NCBI GenBank assembly: GCA_973895155.1
Contig: OZ316896.1
Coordinates: 620,001-684,000, forward strand
Origin: Marsupella aquatica
Lineage: Eukaryota > Marchantiophyta
Length of the DNA stretch: 64,000 bases
Reading direction: 5' to 3'
Below the pieces are notes generated by a model. It had not been told where the DNA came from. It did no database searches and was given only the letters and a program-made list of their open reading frames with translations. Of the stretch, positions 45,601 through 58,267 are shown piece after piece. The stretch's first letter is position 1; every line of letters starts with the position of its first letter. Made by a program: the position numbers and the translations under genes.

Positions 45601-48600
45601 ATACAAACCACTCTAGTGAATATACTGTGCGTTGCACATTTAGTTAGACACAGCCAGGGAGGCAATGATGTATTTCTTGACAAGGAAGGGAGCAATTATC
45701 GACAGGATACCCAAGTACTGACCAGTTTTTCCTATTGCTCTGACGATGCTCAGTGTAGACCTCCTTCCTCTCCTACAAAGCATCCAAAAGATCACAACCG
45801 CTATAGCGAGTGCAACAAGACCGCCGAGGATACCGCCCACAATAGCTCCGGTGTTCGAACTTGAGGCGGGACTTGAGGTTGTTGGGGTGGAAGGTGCATT
45901 TGTCGGCGGATACACACCACAACCAGGGATTGTACATTTTGGGTTGTTCAAAACCCTGCATCAATCCATTACAGCGTTCTAGAATGATCTGTTGGAAGAT
46001 GCCTTAATAGCTCCAGAATAATTAGAAGGGGACCGTTTTGTACCAGACATATAATCATGTTCGGAAACTCTTTGGTCTTTATAGTTAGATATACGAAGAA
46101 GCATTCGAAGAGTAAGGACTCCAAGTCACACAAAAGTATACACCAATTACCGGGCAACTTATTCCAGTCCTATATAGAACCAGTTACTTAGAAGGGTTGG
46201 CACTAGGTTATACTAGAATACATGGATATATCTAGGTTATGAATAACTGAACCGTTGTTCATCACTTGTAAAAAATTGAGGGGGTCGCCTTCATAGAACT
46301 CCGTAGATGAATTAATAAACTCACGTGAAGTTCAATCCTGGTTTGTTGAGATTCGAGGGCACTGCTCCACTGAAATTATTGTTGTCCAAGTTCCTGTGCA
46401 TATAAAATGGTCCAAAAAGTCGAAGTAAGGTAAGAGTTTAAGTTGGAAGGAAAGTTAGGGAATCGCCAGCCTTGATTGTAATTTTGTCAAACTTGTAGCT
46501 CGAGAACGTACGAAGCACGTCTGTCCCTTTATCCAAGGCGTCAATGGTAGGGCAGACTCGAACAGACAGCAAAATCTTTGCACAGTTCAATGATGAATTG
46601 GAGTTACTGTGCATAACAAATCCTGGATTGTAGCTCGATCGGGCCAGGCCATTCTTAGGTATGTCAATAGCCAGTTACATTACGATAAGACTGTTCTCAG
46701 GCGATAGGTTCGCCAGTACGCACTACCTTTCCAACTGAGGTGCAACTTAATAGTAAACCGTAACCTAGGAAGGGCAGCTGACAATGGCTCGCACTACTCG
46801 ACATTTCTAAACCACCCAGGCCAATTTCGACTTACAGTTGGGTTAGATTCGGGAGCGAAATGCCGAGAAAAGTGGGAATATCGCCTCTCAAATCGTTCTC
46901 TTGTAAATATCTGTAATCCAACTTTCAACAAACGAATTTTAAGTAAGATACAAATACTTGGGAACGTAAATTATAAGAACTACAGTAGATAAGTTGACCA
47001 TTTGGAACAAAACACACCAACCCTCACACTTTTGAAGCTAATGTGATGATTCAAACTTGCTTACACTGCAGACTGAACGGGCATCGGCTGTTAATTGAAG
47101 GTTTGTTGAATCAACTATACAGTGAAGATAAAAGCTCAACCACAGATTTGATCGCGCTACTAAGACAGTTCTAAGTTCCGTCAGACAATAAATTAAATGT
47201 GGACATCTTCTCCAAAAGAATTCAAAATGCAGGGAGAGGCAGAGGTCGAAGCTCGATTGTCAGGCACTTACATAACTTCAAGATGCGTGAGAGAGCTCCA
47301 GTCTGGGATCGAACCCGTGAAGCTGTTGTTACTCAGTGTCCTGAGAAACACATAAGAATGACTTAGCTATACAAGCACGTGGCTTAATTGGCCTGAGACA
47401 ATGCGAAGATCCGATGTACTACCTTCCAATGAATGCGTACATCCAACACGGGTGGCACATAAAATTTTGAACTGCGTGTACATCAACTACAGTAGCTTAA
47501 TCCAGTGAGCTGAAGAATGTCTCCCCCTTACGTCTGTATAATTAGCCCAAGCAGAGATTAAAGCTTGCATATATGCGATACTCGTGGGATAAATAGAAAC
47601 AGAGTATGCATTCATATCATGACATGTAGAAGGTACTTGGCATCTTTGTGAGCTAGATATACAAATCGTCCGTAGTGGACCTTGACTCACGAATGCCGAG
47701 GGAACCTGAAACTCTTAAGACTTCTGTGTGTGAAATCCATCCATATTCCATACTTTAGATGTAGTTTTTCTGCAGAACCCTTTCTGGTACACTTTCTTCT
47801 TAGTGGTGGCAACTGGACTACGTGCATCGATTATTTTCATACATCACAATGCGTTGTAACAACTTCTTCACTTCGAAACTAGTGCCCATGGCGTGAGATG
47901 AAATGAAGAATTGCTTAGTTTGTTCTGTCCGAGATCGAGGAACAAGAGACCATGAGACCTACAATTTACTAAAGCTACCCAGCGATATCATGAAAATTAA
48001 AGAATTTCGTAGCACCTCGTTAGCCGCTCCATATTTTTGCTACTGATAGCGCTCTCTTTCAAATGCTATATCAACGTATGTAAGCTCCATTTTCTACTGT
48101 TAATCATCAATTGTTTTTTTTCTAAGTTGACAAACATACGGTGTCATGAAGGGTTTACTTTTGATGTCAGGATATAACTTACAGGTTAGTCAACTCTGTG
48201 AGAAACGAAATCTCCCCCGGGATACTCCCTCCGAATCCTTGATGTCCTAGATACCTGTTAAAAATAAAATACAAAAGTTATATGTTTTCTTGGTATCAAA
48301 ACACCCGTAAACATTTGGCTCTCGAAAAGCTGTACAGGTCATATGATAACCGAAGCTAGACGACCGCAGTGAGTCTGATGCCGTGCACCCGCACAGCTCG
48401 CTTACCGGTTTGAAATTAGAACTGAAATGAAAGATCATGTGCGATAGATAAAATACTAAACACTCACAGCGCGGTTATACGTGGAGAAACATCGTTATTG
48501 CAACTCAACCAGTCAAATGGTCGGGGAAGACACGGATCACCAATCCAATCACTTAAATTTAGGGCGGTTTGGAGAACACCAAGATTGGTCACTGCGCATA

Positions 48601-51285
48601 CGAGTGATAAAATGCCATTTTAGAACGCTTTCCACAACAACATTTAATTTAAGATGCAGTGTTGAGGCAATCACTAATTGATCTCATGTGCACGCGATCG
48701 ATCACAATCGACGATATCTTTTGTGCGATAACTCTTCAAAGTCCGATTATTCTCCGAGAAGACTCACCATCTTGAGGATTAGTAGCATTCTTGGTATAAG
48801 GGATTAAAGCATAGATCTCGTAGGCATTTAAGATCGGCCCAAAGTTGGATGAGTTGCTTTGTTCAACGGCGACAGTCAAATTGCTGTTCGAACTCATTAC
48901 AGTGGAATAAATCTCCAAAGGATCCAAGCTGCTGAATACATAAGTCAACTGATTGTTCAAAGAGTAATTAATTCCCCGGAAATTGGTCGCAGACATATTG
49001 CTGTCCAGCTCCTGGAAGTACGCAGCAACGTAAACATTATACCCTGGTCCTTGTCCGGGGTTTATCTGTACTGCATCATATGTGACCGCAAAATAGCTGG
49101 GCTCGTACCAGGCAGTCTGCATCACCGCTAGTGGCGGTTGATCCTCTTCGTGATACGAAAAATAGCTGACAGGTGTATTGGGATTACTCATCGTAGCAAA
49201 CTTATCATTTGTACCGAATAAATGCCAGATCCTGTCGTAAGAATCATCTGGGAATCTGTGATTGCCAAAATTCCACATCTATGAGAGCAAGTAGCAGATA
49301 AGGAAAAGCAAAAGAGAGATACACCATCAACAGGCAGGATCATTCCTGAGCACCTTGCATTCACATAGGCCAACATTGTGTTGTTAACGTACGGACCTAC
49401 ATCTAGCTACCCAGACGGTTCAAGTGCGTGCGCGAAAAGGACTTGCATATGAACATGTCTACTAAAAAAACAGCAAACTATACTTAGCTGTGACAACACA
49501 GACAAATCAAGAAGACACAGGAAACAAGCTCAAATAGCTGGCCCAGATGTTGTTTTGGGAACACCCAGATTAATTTCCATACCTCCACGACTGGATGGGC
49601 CCCGTTTCAGGTGGTCCACAATTAACTCTGTACATAGTGTCGAGCCAATATGGTGTCAGTCCTGGCCCTATCACGGAAGAGTACATGCCGGGTGCGAGCC
49701 GTCTAAGCTCCAACGCGGATATAAAGGTTGGTCCTTCAATTCGAGCCAGGCATACATCTAAAAATCTTTTAGGAACAGAATATATCATCTCGTGAACATT
49801 TGAAAAGTAACGATTGGTATCTGCACAAACCCATTCAATAATCAGAGCAAACCCACAATCCACACCCTACTACTGCTGCATACTCAAGGATTAACCTACA
49901 CTCGACAGTGAGTATTTTCTTCTCAAAAAGAGAATCCACAAGCCGTGCATCTGGCTTGAGGGCAAAACCCTCAGTCTACAGTGAGTACTTGAAGCATACA
50001 TGTATCCCTTGTTCAGGTAAGTGATTTTCAATCGCTCCCGACAAAGTGTCCTACTTCGACGGGTCTAAATGTAAAGAAGATTCTCACGCTTTCGAAGTTT
50101 TGTTAGTAGAAACACTAGCAACCTGGTACCTAATGTCTCCAAGAATCTAGGTATGAGTGGGATTTGTACTACCTCTAATTTCGTATGATAAATACTTATC
50201 TTGAACTCATCTATTATTGCAGACGTTTAGATTATCCCAAACATTTTCCTACGAGAACATTCCTAAGCGAATTACAAGATTTAGACGAATATAACTTCGT
50301 GCACTACAACGCCCTTGGCGTCTCCCGACAAACCTTCGACACCGGCCTCCAAAGCCCCGGCTCAAAGCTTAGCTTGGATAAAATAAGACGTGTATATATT
50401 TTCGCTGCTCACCTAAAAAATCTAGCTTCAGAGCATGTAAAAGTTATATAATTATCTCATCTCATCAATCTCCAATTCAACCTGGGACACCCACGGTCGG
50501 TACGATTTGCGAAATAACAGGGTAGTGCTTACTTGTGTTCCATTCCAAGTTCAACCAATTGAGGTGGTCCACATACACTTCGAAAGAGCCAAAGCTACTC
50601 TCGCTTAAGTTCCCAAAGTAGAACGTTGCGCGCAGAAGATAGGTTGATCCTGTCTGCACAGGCAAGGAATAGCAGTTTCTGGTGCGTGTCGTATCGAAAT
50701 ATCTGAGAGTCGCCACTTGCCGCTCGTTCACGGGAGAGCCACTATCATTTTTGACCAAGATGTTAACATTGGTTCCCACTGTCTTGCTGTAAGTAGCATC
50801 CTTCACCCAAGGGATCCCCGTGTCATCCGTGTAATTTGAATTACTCCCACAGTCAACACTCAGAAATCCTGCAAAAGAGAAAACAACTCAGTCAATATGA
50901 ATTTGAGTTGATGTGCAAAGAGAGCAATCGGCAGAAATCCTACAAACAAGGAGACAATTTAGTCTACGTGATTTTGAATTGATGTTCAAGGAGAGCAATC
51001 TGAATACAGTGGTACTCCATCAAACGTCAATTTTGTCGAGTAATGGAACACCTGGTATTCCCCAAAAGCTTTACTTTTGAATCGAAGTGACCACATCAAT
51101 GGGCAAGAATAACATCGCAGGCTACAATGACAATCGCTAAACATCACAACTACCTTGCAAATGAATAAAACGTACTCACCCGATTGGCTTTTAACAGGAG
51201 AGACCCAAGCGACGCAAATGAGCAGCATAAACCCAAGCCAAAGACTTCGGCTGCTTCGTCCCTCGAGGATCTTCATGATCACCAT
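42677..51285 (-). CDS. RLK-B: malectin-like/LRR receptor-like Ser/Thr kinase
   Basis: Tandem paralogue of RLK-A with the same architecture. The model has 16 exons: 51180-51285, 50533-50868, 49583-49820, 48768-49255, 48468-48591, 48183-48254, 47272-47340, 46836-46910, 46325-46393, 45723-45955, 45116-45348, 44764-44890, 44495-44560, 43908-44097, 43561-43696, 42677-43021. It gives 968 aa with no stop. The domain order is signal peptide, malectin-like region, GDPC motif, LRRs, transmembrane helix, then an RD kinase with GEGAFG, VALK, HRD and DFG, all present. The malectin part and the C-terminal tail (acidic, ending after SPVLSFNSG) differ clearly from RLK-A. The LRR exons are nearly identical to those of RLK-A; the only amino-acid change seen is Asn to His in exon 6. 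The optional 87-base exon would be at 47872-47958. The TM-exon donor is GTCAGT, weaker than in RLK-A. The gene appears functional. Confidence 0.9.
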
Positions 51286-51402
51286 GCGATCCTGCGTCAC
51301 GACGGGGCGGTATCCAATCGACGAAGTCTGTCATCTCGCCTTAGTCTCCATCAAGTTGTACAAAGTTTACTGTAGTTCCAAACAAGCGCGTGCGAACTGC
51401 TG

Positions 51403-51780
51403 GGACTCGGTCTCTAACTCCAGTAGGATACTGATGAAATCCACTTCTTCCCGCCCATGAATAGTTCGAGTGCATATATCAAAGGCAGCTGAGAACGCGG
51501 GAGAGAACGATGTTCCGTCAAATAGACTTGCTCATCAATCTAATCCACTGCTTATTCCACTTACGTCTAGTCCCTCAAATCTTGATCAAAAGACTTGGTT
51601 CCTCCTACTGGCTAGCTGCTGGTTGAATCCACGTCTTCCTGCCCAGGCATGAATACTTCGAGTGTACATAGCTAAGAAAGCGGGAGCGAACGATATTCCG
51701 CCAAGTAGACATGCTCATCAATCCACTGAGTGTTCACCTTCAATCTACTCGATCCCTCAACTCTTTGATCAAATGCCCCG
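51403..51780. repeat. RLK-B upstream repeat units
   Basis: Two units about 183 bases apart (TGCTCATCAATC landmarks at 51529 and 51712) match those upstream of RLK-A. A third unit starts near 51783, is interrupted at about 51890-51968 and resumes at about 53260 (landmark at 53308), so an insertion splits it. Confidence 0.65.
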
Positions 51781-51880
51781 GGCGGTCTCTCTTACTAGGT
51801 GCTTGTCAAAGCGTCGTCTTCCCGTCCATATGTAAATAGTTTGAGTCTAGCGCCAGCTGAGAGGCCAGCTATAGTATGTC

Positions 51881-51968
51881 CCGTGATCACTGAGCTGATC
51901 ACTGAGCCACACTCGCTGATCACTGAGCCACACTCTACTGAGCCACACTCGCTGATCACTGAGCCACA
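51881..51968. repeat. Short tandem repeat GATCACTGAGCCACACTC
   Basis: About four imperfect copies of an 18-21-base unit containing TGATCACTGAGC. The repetitive peptide in both strand frames is an artefact of this array. Confidence 0.8.
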
Positions 51969-53255
51969 CTCATTTAGTGTCAGGAAACAATTAGTGTCAC
52001 ACACTAATTTGGGGTAGCTCTTGATTTGGGGTATCTTGATTTTCAGCCAAGTGACACTATTTATCGTCGCCCTTAATTCTGGAAAATAAATTAATATATT
52101 GAAAAATATTGATAATTAGAGGTGACAATGTTATTACCTTATACTGCTCTCACTCCAAAGTTATCCAAACTACCAACTATATCTCTTTGTGTGTATATTC
52201 TTAGAAAGTTCCTTTGTGTTTTACCTTGTCGGGGTCTTTGTGAAAGGAGGTTGATAGATTTATAACACTGTGAGAATGGATTGGATTTGCTAGCACAAGG
52301 GAAAGAGAATCAAGACTGTGTCAAAATGTCAATAATAATTAATCTGAGTCTCGTTTGGCTTATCCTTGTTGTATTTCAAAAAATGATAAATGAAGACCCA
52401 AAAAATGTGGGGACTGGGACACAGGACACATCTGGGAAATTGATAAATCCAGGCAAACATGAGGGCAAACATTGATTTTTGACATTGGCAAGGGACTCTG
52501 TAGCTAAGATGAACAGTTCTATTCACAGACATCACATGTCTCATGCACAAAATTCAATGATAACACCCGTTTGTCTCTAAATGTCAATGGTTTATAGTCT
52601 GAAAATCAACTTACACTTGAGCTTGAGAATATCATAGCAAAGTACCAAGTGAATTTTTAAGGGAGTCGAGTTGGCCTTGACATTGATGTTACTGCTGAAG
52701 TAGCTCCTGATTTTTGTGAACCAGGTGAAGAGCCAACTTAACCTCTTCTCTTAAGGCTGTACGCCATCTTGCAAGGATGAGACACAGGGGACAGATTGTA
52801 GGAGATTGACAAGAATGTCAGTTTGTAGCTTATGTGAGACAACATGTGGCATAGTTGATGGAAGTGAATCAATATAGATATTGTTTGCTCAATGTGCTTC
52901 AAGAGTACCCCAAACTGCAAATGTGAGGAGGAGTTATAAATTTCTGAAGTTTGCTTAATATTTGAGTAGTGTATGAAAGGAGTTATAAGTTTCTGTTTCT
53001 GAAGTTTTCTCAATGTTTGAGTAGTTAAATTTGTAAACTATAATCAAATATTGTGCGCATTTTTTAATTTTTTATAAGCGACTTTTAACTATTGTCCGTT
53101 CTTTGTTTTTAACTTTAAGTGTATGTGACACTATTTGACTTGTGACCACAATTAGTGTCATACTATATTATTTAGTGTCACACACCCTAATTCCCATCAC
53201 TTACCTCAAATATAACCTCACACTAATTAGAGTGCGTGAGACTAAATACTGTAAA
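51969..53255. mobile_element. Non-autonomous DNA-transposon-like insertion
   Basis: About 1.3 kb that splits the third RLK-B upstream repeat unit. Its left end begins ATTTAGTGTCAGGAAACAAT and its right end, on the complement, begins ATTTAGTCTCACGCACTC, giving imperfect terminal inverted repeats. TTAGTGTCAC-type motifs are clustered subterminally at both ends (about 51970-52060 and 53120-53220). It is internally A/T-rich with no transposase-like frame. Such ends with repeated subterminal motifs are typical of hAT- or Mutator-like non-autonomous elements, but superfamily and target duplication are not established. Confidence 0.5.
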
Positions 53256-53379
53256 GAGTGTAGATCAACAGAACACGGGGTAGAACGATATTCTCGTCAA
53301 GCAGACCTGCTCATCAATCCATTGACTTAAATCTACGAGTTCCCTCAAATCTTTGATCAACAGACTATGCACACATGCT

Positions 53380-53904
53380 CGAAGACGTTGGTGGCACTTG
53401 GGAGATTTTTTCCCCCCAAAGCAAACTGGAGGGCCATTCCACACACTAAATATAATATGTTGTGGCTAAAAGCATTTTTGAAATCCTTGTATGGCATCCA
53501 GGGGGCAGCCAGTGGTGCTTGAATTTGCTGATTGAAAACCCACTCCACCAAAATGTCACTTATTTGGCTAACGTCTTCCTAGATGTGACAAGAAAAGATC
53601 TTATGAATGAATTGTGGTCCCTTTTTAATGCAATGACTTAAAGTAGGAATGGGCCAAGGGCAGAGAAGAGAAGAAGGGACCTCCAATAGAGGTGGTCTAA
53701 AATCTAGGACAAAACAGTGCTCTACATAAACAAGAATTGGGCACTACTCCATTCCATGGAGAATTGGTAATAGGTTAGGTTTAAAGTGCCCCCACTTTCT
53801 GTGAAGTGAACAATAACAGTTTATCTTAAATGGATAGCCTTGATCAGATCTTGGAGACCAAAAAAATTGTGGAAATTGCCCCCAAGGCCAAGTTGTAAAG
53901 CCAC
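53380..53904. other. Extra segment in RLK-B upstream DNA
   Basis: Sits between two blocks (ending about 53375 and starting 53905) that are much closer together upstream of RLK-A, and has no counterpart there. It is therefore probably a further insertion. The plus-strand frame around 53386-53520 reads GDFFPPKANWRAIPHTKYNM, which looks like a retroelement fragment but matches no motif I can name. Confidence 0.35.
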
Positions 53905-54145
53905 TGGGTTCAACCTTAGATGGCCAGTCAGGAAGTTTCCAACTTCCAAAGTCCACAAGCCAAAGTCACGCTGGGTAGGTCACACAAGTTTCTTACAAAA
54001 ACTTGCATGATTTCATCTGACAGATGCTAAAAAACTTGCATTTGATTTCATCTGACAGATGCTCTCATTCCAGCTGGGAAAGTGCTTTGGAGCAACCGTG
54101 CACACAATCTCTGGTGACATTGGAAATCGTATCCCACTATATATC
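53905..54145. repeat. Distal RLK upstream block, copy at RLK-B
   Basis: Matches 55966-56125 in direct orientation (GGTTCAACCTTAGATGG, CCAAAGTCCACAAGCC, TCCAGCTGGGAAAGTGCTTT, CGTATCCCACT) and, more distantly, 37850-38090 upstream of RLK-A. The motif CTTGCAT-GATTTCATCTGACAGATGCT occurs twice within it, mirroring a duplication in the RLK-A copy. Confidence 0.7.
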
Positions 54146-54177
54146 AAAATGCCAACAAAAATGTAAAACCGGGAAGC

Positions 54178-55962
54178 AAGGAGACGAGCCCCTGGAACAG
54201 CATTAACTGTACCTCGGGACTCCCCCACATCCTACCGGAAGGAGCACCCTGAGTGCACCCTGAGTTTTGCCCTTTTTGCACCCATCTCTTTTCAGGCCAT
54301 GACATTACACCCTCGCGGGCTCCTCTCAATTAGAGACTTAACTTAATTCACCATTCTTATCCCCTCTTGTGTAGTGCCTTTTTCCCTTGCATTTGCATCT
54401 GTTGGTGGAAGTGTTTGTTTAAATTTCTTGGACTCCATGGAGGCAATCTTTTAAAAGTAGTTGACATTCTATTTAAATTTCTTGGACTCCATGGAGAGTT
54501 CCCGGGTATTATCCCGGTTTTGAAAAAAATTAATTAAATAATTCTTGGACTCCATGGAGGCGATCTTTTGACAGTAACCGACACATTTTGACCCACTTTG
54601 CAAAGTCCAGCCCTAGTGTAATTTTAGTCATTGATTTATGAGGGGTTGATTATTCAGTGGAAGATCACCTGAGCTCAAACTCTTGCCACTAAATTCTTCC
54701 TCAATTCATCCTTGTATTCCACACCTTCCAAATGGGTAACAAATGCATTCATGCCTAGCTCGTAATCGTGCCTAACTTTGTAACCTTTATGGGAGCCTGA
54801 GCACTTTGCGTATGTAATCATGCATTTTTGAAACCATTCTTATATTTCATATGTAAGATGCAAGGGGGTTGAAACCAAATTGATCTATCTAATTCAAAAA
54901 AAATGGAGATAATCATTTCAGATGTAAACTACAGTAGTCATTTTTACTGCTCAAGCCTTAGAATAAAGAAAAATGGGGAGCCATTTGTTTTTCTTTTTAA
55001 ATTTAATCAATGGAGATGATATACTAATATAACCAATTTAAAAAACATTTGGTTGATAAAGTGCTCAAGCAAGAATCGAAGTTATAACCATCAGTCAATT
55101 CATAGCCTTGTGGACGTTTGTAAGACTCTACTGTACTACTGTGGAGAAAATTCAGGAAGTATTAAAGAAATGGATATATTTGAAAATCAAAACTGCTATT
55201 ATACTCATCATTACGCTGACTTTCAAAAGAGAAATTGTTTCAAAATCCAATTTGATGATTGAATTGAAAATTGGTTTTCCTTGGAAGTTGGTTCTACAAT
55301 AGTTTAGCCGTATGAGTAGGTGATAATTTTTAAATTTTTAAATTTTTGGTTTAAATTTGGGATTAGCAATGGTGTATATTCTTTTGAGTTTAGTGTTTGT
55401 GCTCCCTGGACCTTGAAACACTAAAGTTACAAGGTTAGGCAATTACAAGCTAGACATGAATGCATTTGTTATCCATCTGGAAGGCGAACCATGAACTGAG
55501 GAAGAATTTAGTAGCAAGAGTTTGAGCTCAGGTGATCTTGCACTTAATAATCAACCCCTCATAAATCAATGACTAAAATTAGACTGGGGCCGGACTTTGC
55601 AATACGGGTCAAAATGTGTCAGCTACTATCTAACAATTGCCTCCATGGAGTCCAAGAATTATTATTAATTATTTTTTTCAAAACCGGGACAATTTACCCA
55701 GGAACCCTCCATGGAATCCAATAAATTTAAACAAACACTCCCACAAACAGATGCAAGGGAAAAAGACATTATGTACACAAGAGGGGATAAATTTGTTGAA
55801 TTAAGTTAAGTCTCTAATTGAGAGGGAGCCAGGGGCAGCGAGTGTAAGGTCATGGCCTGAAAAGAGATGGGTGCACAAAGGGGAAAACTCAGGGCGCTCC
55901 TTCAGGTAGGTTGTGGGAGAGTCCCGAGATACATTAATGCTGTTCCAGGGACTCGTCTCCTT
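54178..55962. mobile_element. Fold-back element 1 (about 550-610-bp inverted arms)
   Basis: The left arm 54178-54790 and right arm about 55425-55962 are inverted copies at roughly 80-90% identity. The outer ends read AAGGAGACGAGYCCCTGGAA and the inner ends include CATTCATG-CTAGCT-GTAAT-GCCTAA. The left arm is longer because TTTCTTGGACTCCATGGAGR is duplicated inside it. The loop of about 630 bases has no gene. It is flanked by two direct copies of RLK upstream DNA. Long inverted arms without coding sequence fit a fold-back transposon or a snap-back duplication. Confidence 0.7.
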
Positions 55963-55965
55963 GAA

Positions 55966-56125
55966 TGGAAGGTTCAACCTTAGATGGACAGTGAAGTGTC
56001 CCCCAAAGTCCACAAGCCTTCATCTGACAAACGCTTCAGTCCAGCTGGGAAAGTGCTTTGGAACAACCGGGCACGGTTTACGACAATCTCTGGTCACATT
56101 ATTGGACATCGTATCCCACTTGTAA
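55966..56125. repeat. Orphan copy of distal RLK upstream block
   Basis: Direct repeat of 53905-54145, abutting the end of fold-back element 1, with no RLK gene body attached. It may be a relic of an unequal exchange or of a lost RLK copy. Confidence 0.65.
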
Positions 56126-56764
56126 AGCCACGAATCATTATTGTAAAGCCACCCTGAAGACTTCTACAGTCAAGAAGGGTCAACCCACCTTAAATTAATG
56201 GTTGCAATGGCATCTCAATCCAGAAACGAAAGACCGTCCCTCTTGTTCTTGTAAAGACTTCTAAAAATGTGCAGTCTAGATTTGATTTCTGGCTAGCTCA
56301 TATTTTGAGATTTTTCCTTTTTTGCCACACATCCTTTTTGACCAGTGTGGCACGCTAAGGAATGTCACCTTGTGTCAAAGGAAAAGATGCTAGGTATATT
56401 TTTATGTCATCAATAGAGTCCTTATATTTTTATGTCATTGATAGAGTCCACCTTTCTAAATTTATATGGCCCGTTTTCTGTCTTCTATTAGCCAGTTTCA
56501 CACCTAGCAAGCGATCCATCAGCCAGAATGTAGCCATCATGCTTAGATCGAGGGAAATCAGAATATAAGGACTCTATCAAATTTGGCAACAAAAAATGTT
56601 GTTCCTAGCATTATGAAGTTTAATGTACTCTACTTCTACTAAAACTTTCAATGGTGTCATCTACAGTACTTGGTAAGGCCCTGCATAGACAGAGTGATTG
56701 TACGTTATGCTTCACATGCCTAAGGGCTATTTGGCAGGTGGTTTATGATGCTATACATACCTAA
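56126..56764. other. Intergenic, nothing recognised
   Basis: No gene is supported. The phrase TTTTTATGTCATYRATAGAGTCC is duplicated at about 56398-56450. Confidence 0.4.
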
Positions 56765-57665
56765 GTAAGGGCAACTTAGCACGGGAAAGGAGTTAACCTG
56801 ACCCCTCTAGTATCTTGTGGACTACCTTGATTGACCACAGGACTTGATGAGGCCCTTTGGACGGCTGGCCATAAAAAATCCAAAAATATACACTATCTCT
56901 GGAGTAGTTGTCGTTGGGTCTGTCTCGCTGCACAGGGCGTCAATACCCTGTCTCTGCTGCACAGGGCGTCAATACTTGGCACAAAACATCTTAATTTGTG
57001 ATAAACCTCAACAATTAATTTTATTTGATGACTAAATGAATTTTGGTGGAGTTGAAAACTGTTTGGTGTGATCTCTAAAGTTCAACCTACCTTCTGGAAT
57101 ACTTGGAATATTTGGACATCTCCTAAGTAACACTCAATCTTATATCCTCAAAAATCTGCTCTTGGGAATTTTCCTTAAGTCATTTGTTTTGCAAAAGCAT
57201 AATACTTTAATTTACAATTCCCTTAGAATCTGTCAGCTTATTTGAAGAAGGTACCTAGCTTAGTTTTGGTTTGAACTTTGTTCTAGGTACCTAAAGAAAA
57301 CTGCACATTCAATTGTAGATTACAGTTTGTAAAAGAGTGTAATTTGAGGATATAGGATTGAGTATTGGAGGTGTCCAAATGGTCCAAAAAAATAGGGCAA
57401 AACATTTCAGTAAGTAGCTTGAATGTTAGAGATCACACCAAACCTTTTTTAGCTCAAGTGGCGCCACAAGTCAAGTACTGACACCCTGTGCAACGGAGGT
57501 AGACCCTAGTACTGCGACCAGTACTAGGAAGATACTGTATATTGGGGATTTTTGCAGCCTAAGGTCCAAAGCTAGGGCCTCATCAAGTCCTGAATCCATC
57601 TTTGTGATCAATCAAATTCACAAGATCCTAAAGGGGCATGGTTAAGTCTTTTCCTCAACTTGGCA
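56765..57665. mobile_element. Fold-back element 2 (about 330-390-bp inverted arms)
   Basis: The left arm 56765-57152 pairs with the right arm 57340-57665. Matched landmarks are AGGACTTGATGAGGCCCT, TGCACAGGGYGTCARTACTTG, TTTGGTGTGATCTCTAA and CACTCAATCYTATATCCTCA. The left arm contains an extra duplication of CTGCACAGGGCGTCAATAC. The loop of about 190 bases carries a smaller GTACCTAG...CTAGGTACCT inverted pair. No coding capacity. Confidence 0.75.
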
Positions 57666-58141
57666 TGATACAGAAGTGCAACACTACATGAAATCAATGT
57701 TGATAGGGATCATTGTATAATTGTTAGCGAACCAACAGAGTATGGGACTCCTCATCTCACTTGCACTAGTACTCCCCAACAGGCTCCCCAACATGGAAGG
57801 ATGGGACTATTTCCCCCTTCTATTGGACTCCCCCAACATTCCCCAACATTAAAAAATGGGACTATTCTCCCGGCTTCTAAGGTCCTTGTAGGTTGCTTGA
57901 ACTCAGAGAACGGAACAAAATTAATTATTTTAGGTCTTGATTGGGAGCAGTGGGATTTTATGATTGTTGTTGATGATTGATCGAGGAAGTGCTCGAGGAG
58001 GTGGAGCTGAGATATGGACAAAGTTTGCTCGTGACTGAAGAACAAAGGAGGGAGGTGAAGAGGCCTAAGCTAGCTGCAACATACTAGCTAGTCTACTGCT
58101 CCTGTGCTGCTTTCCCAAGAACTAATTAATCAGCCATAGCA
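57666..58141. other. Intergenic, nothing recognised
   Basis: No gene is supported. CTCCCCAACA- and CCCCAACATT-type phrases repeat locally at 57770-57850. Confidence 0.4.
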
Positions 58142-58267
58142 TTGGGTGCTTAGTTCTTGACCTACTATAGTGGTTCTAGCATCTACACACTCTCTTGATT
58201 TTGTTGGGTGCTTAGTTCTTGATCTAATATAGTGGTTCTAGCATCTACACACTCTCTTGATTTTGAT
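58142..58267. repeat. 62-bp tandem duplication
   Basis: TTGGGTGCTTAGTTCTTGA through CACACTCTCTTGATTTTG occurs at 58142 and again at 58204 with two or three differences. Confidence 0.85.

Noticed and set aside
51795-52017. Repetitive peptides on both strands
   Set aside because: They come from the short GATCACTGAGC repeat array, so coding is not supported.
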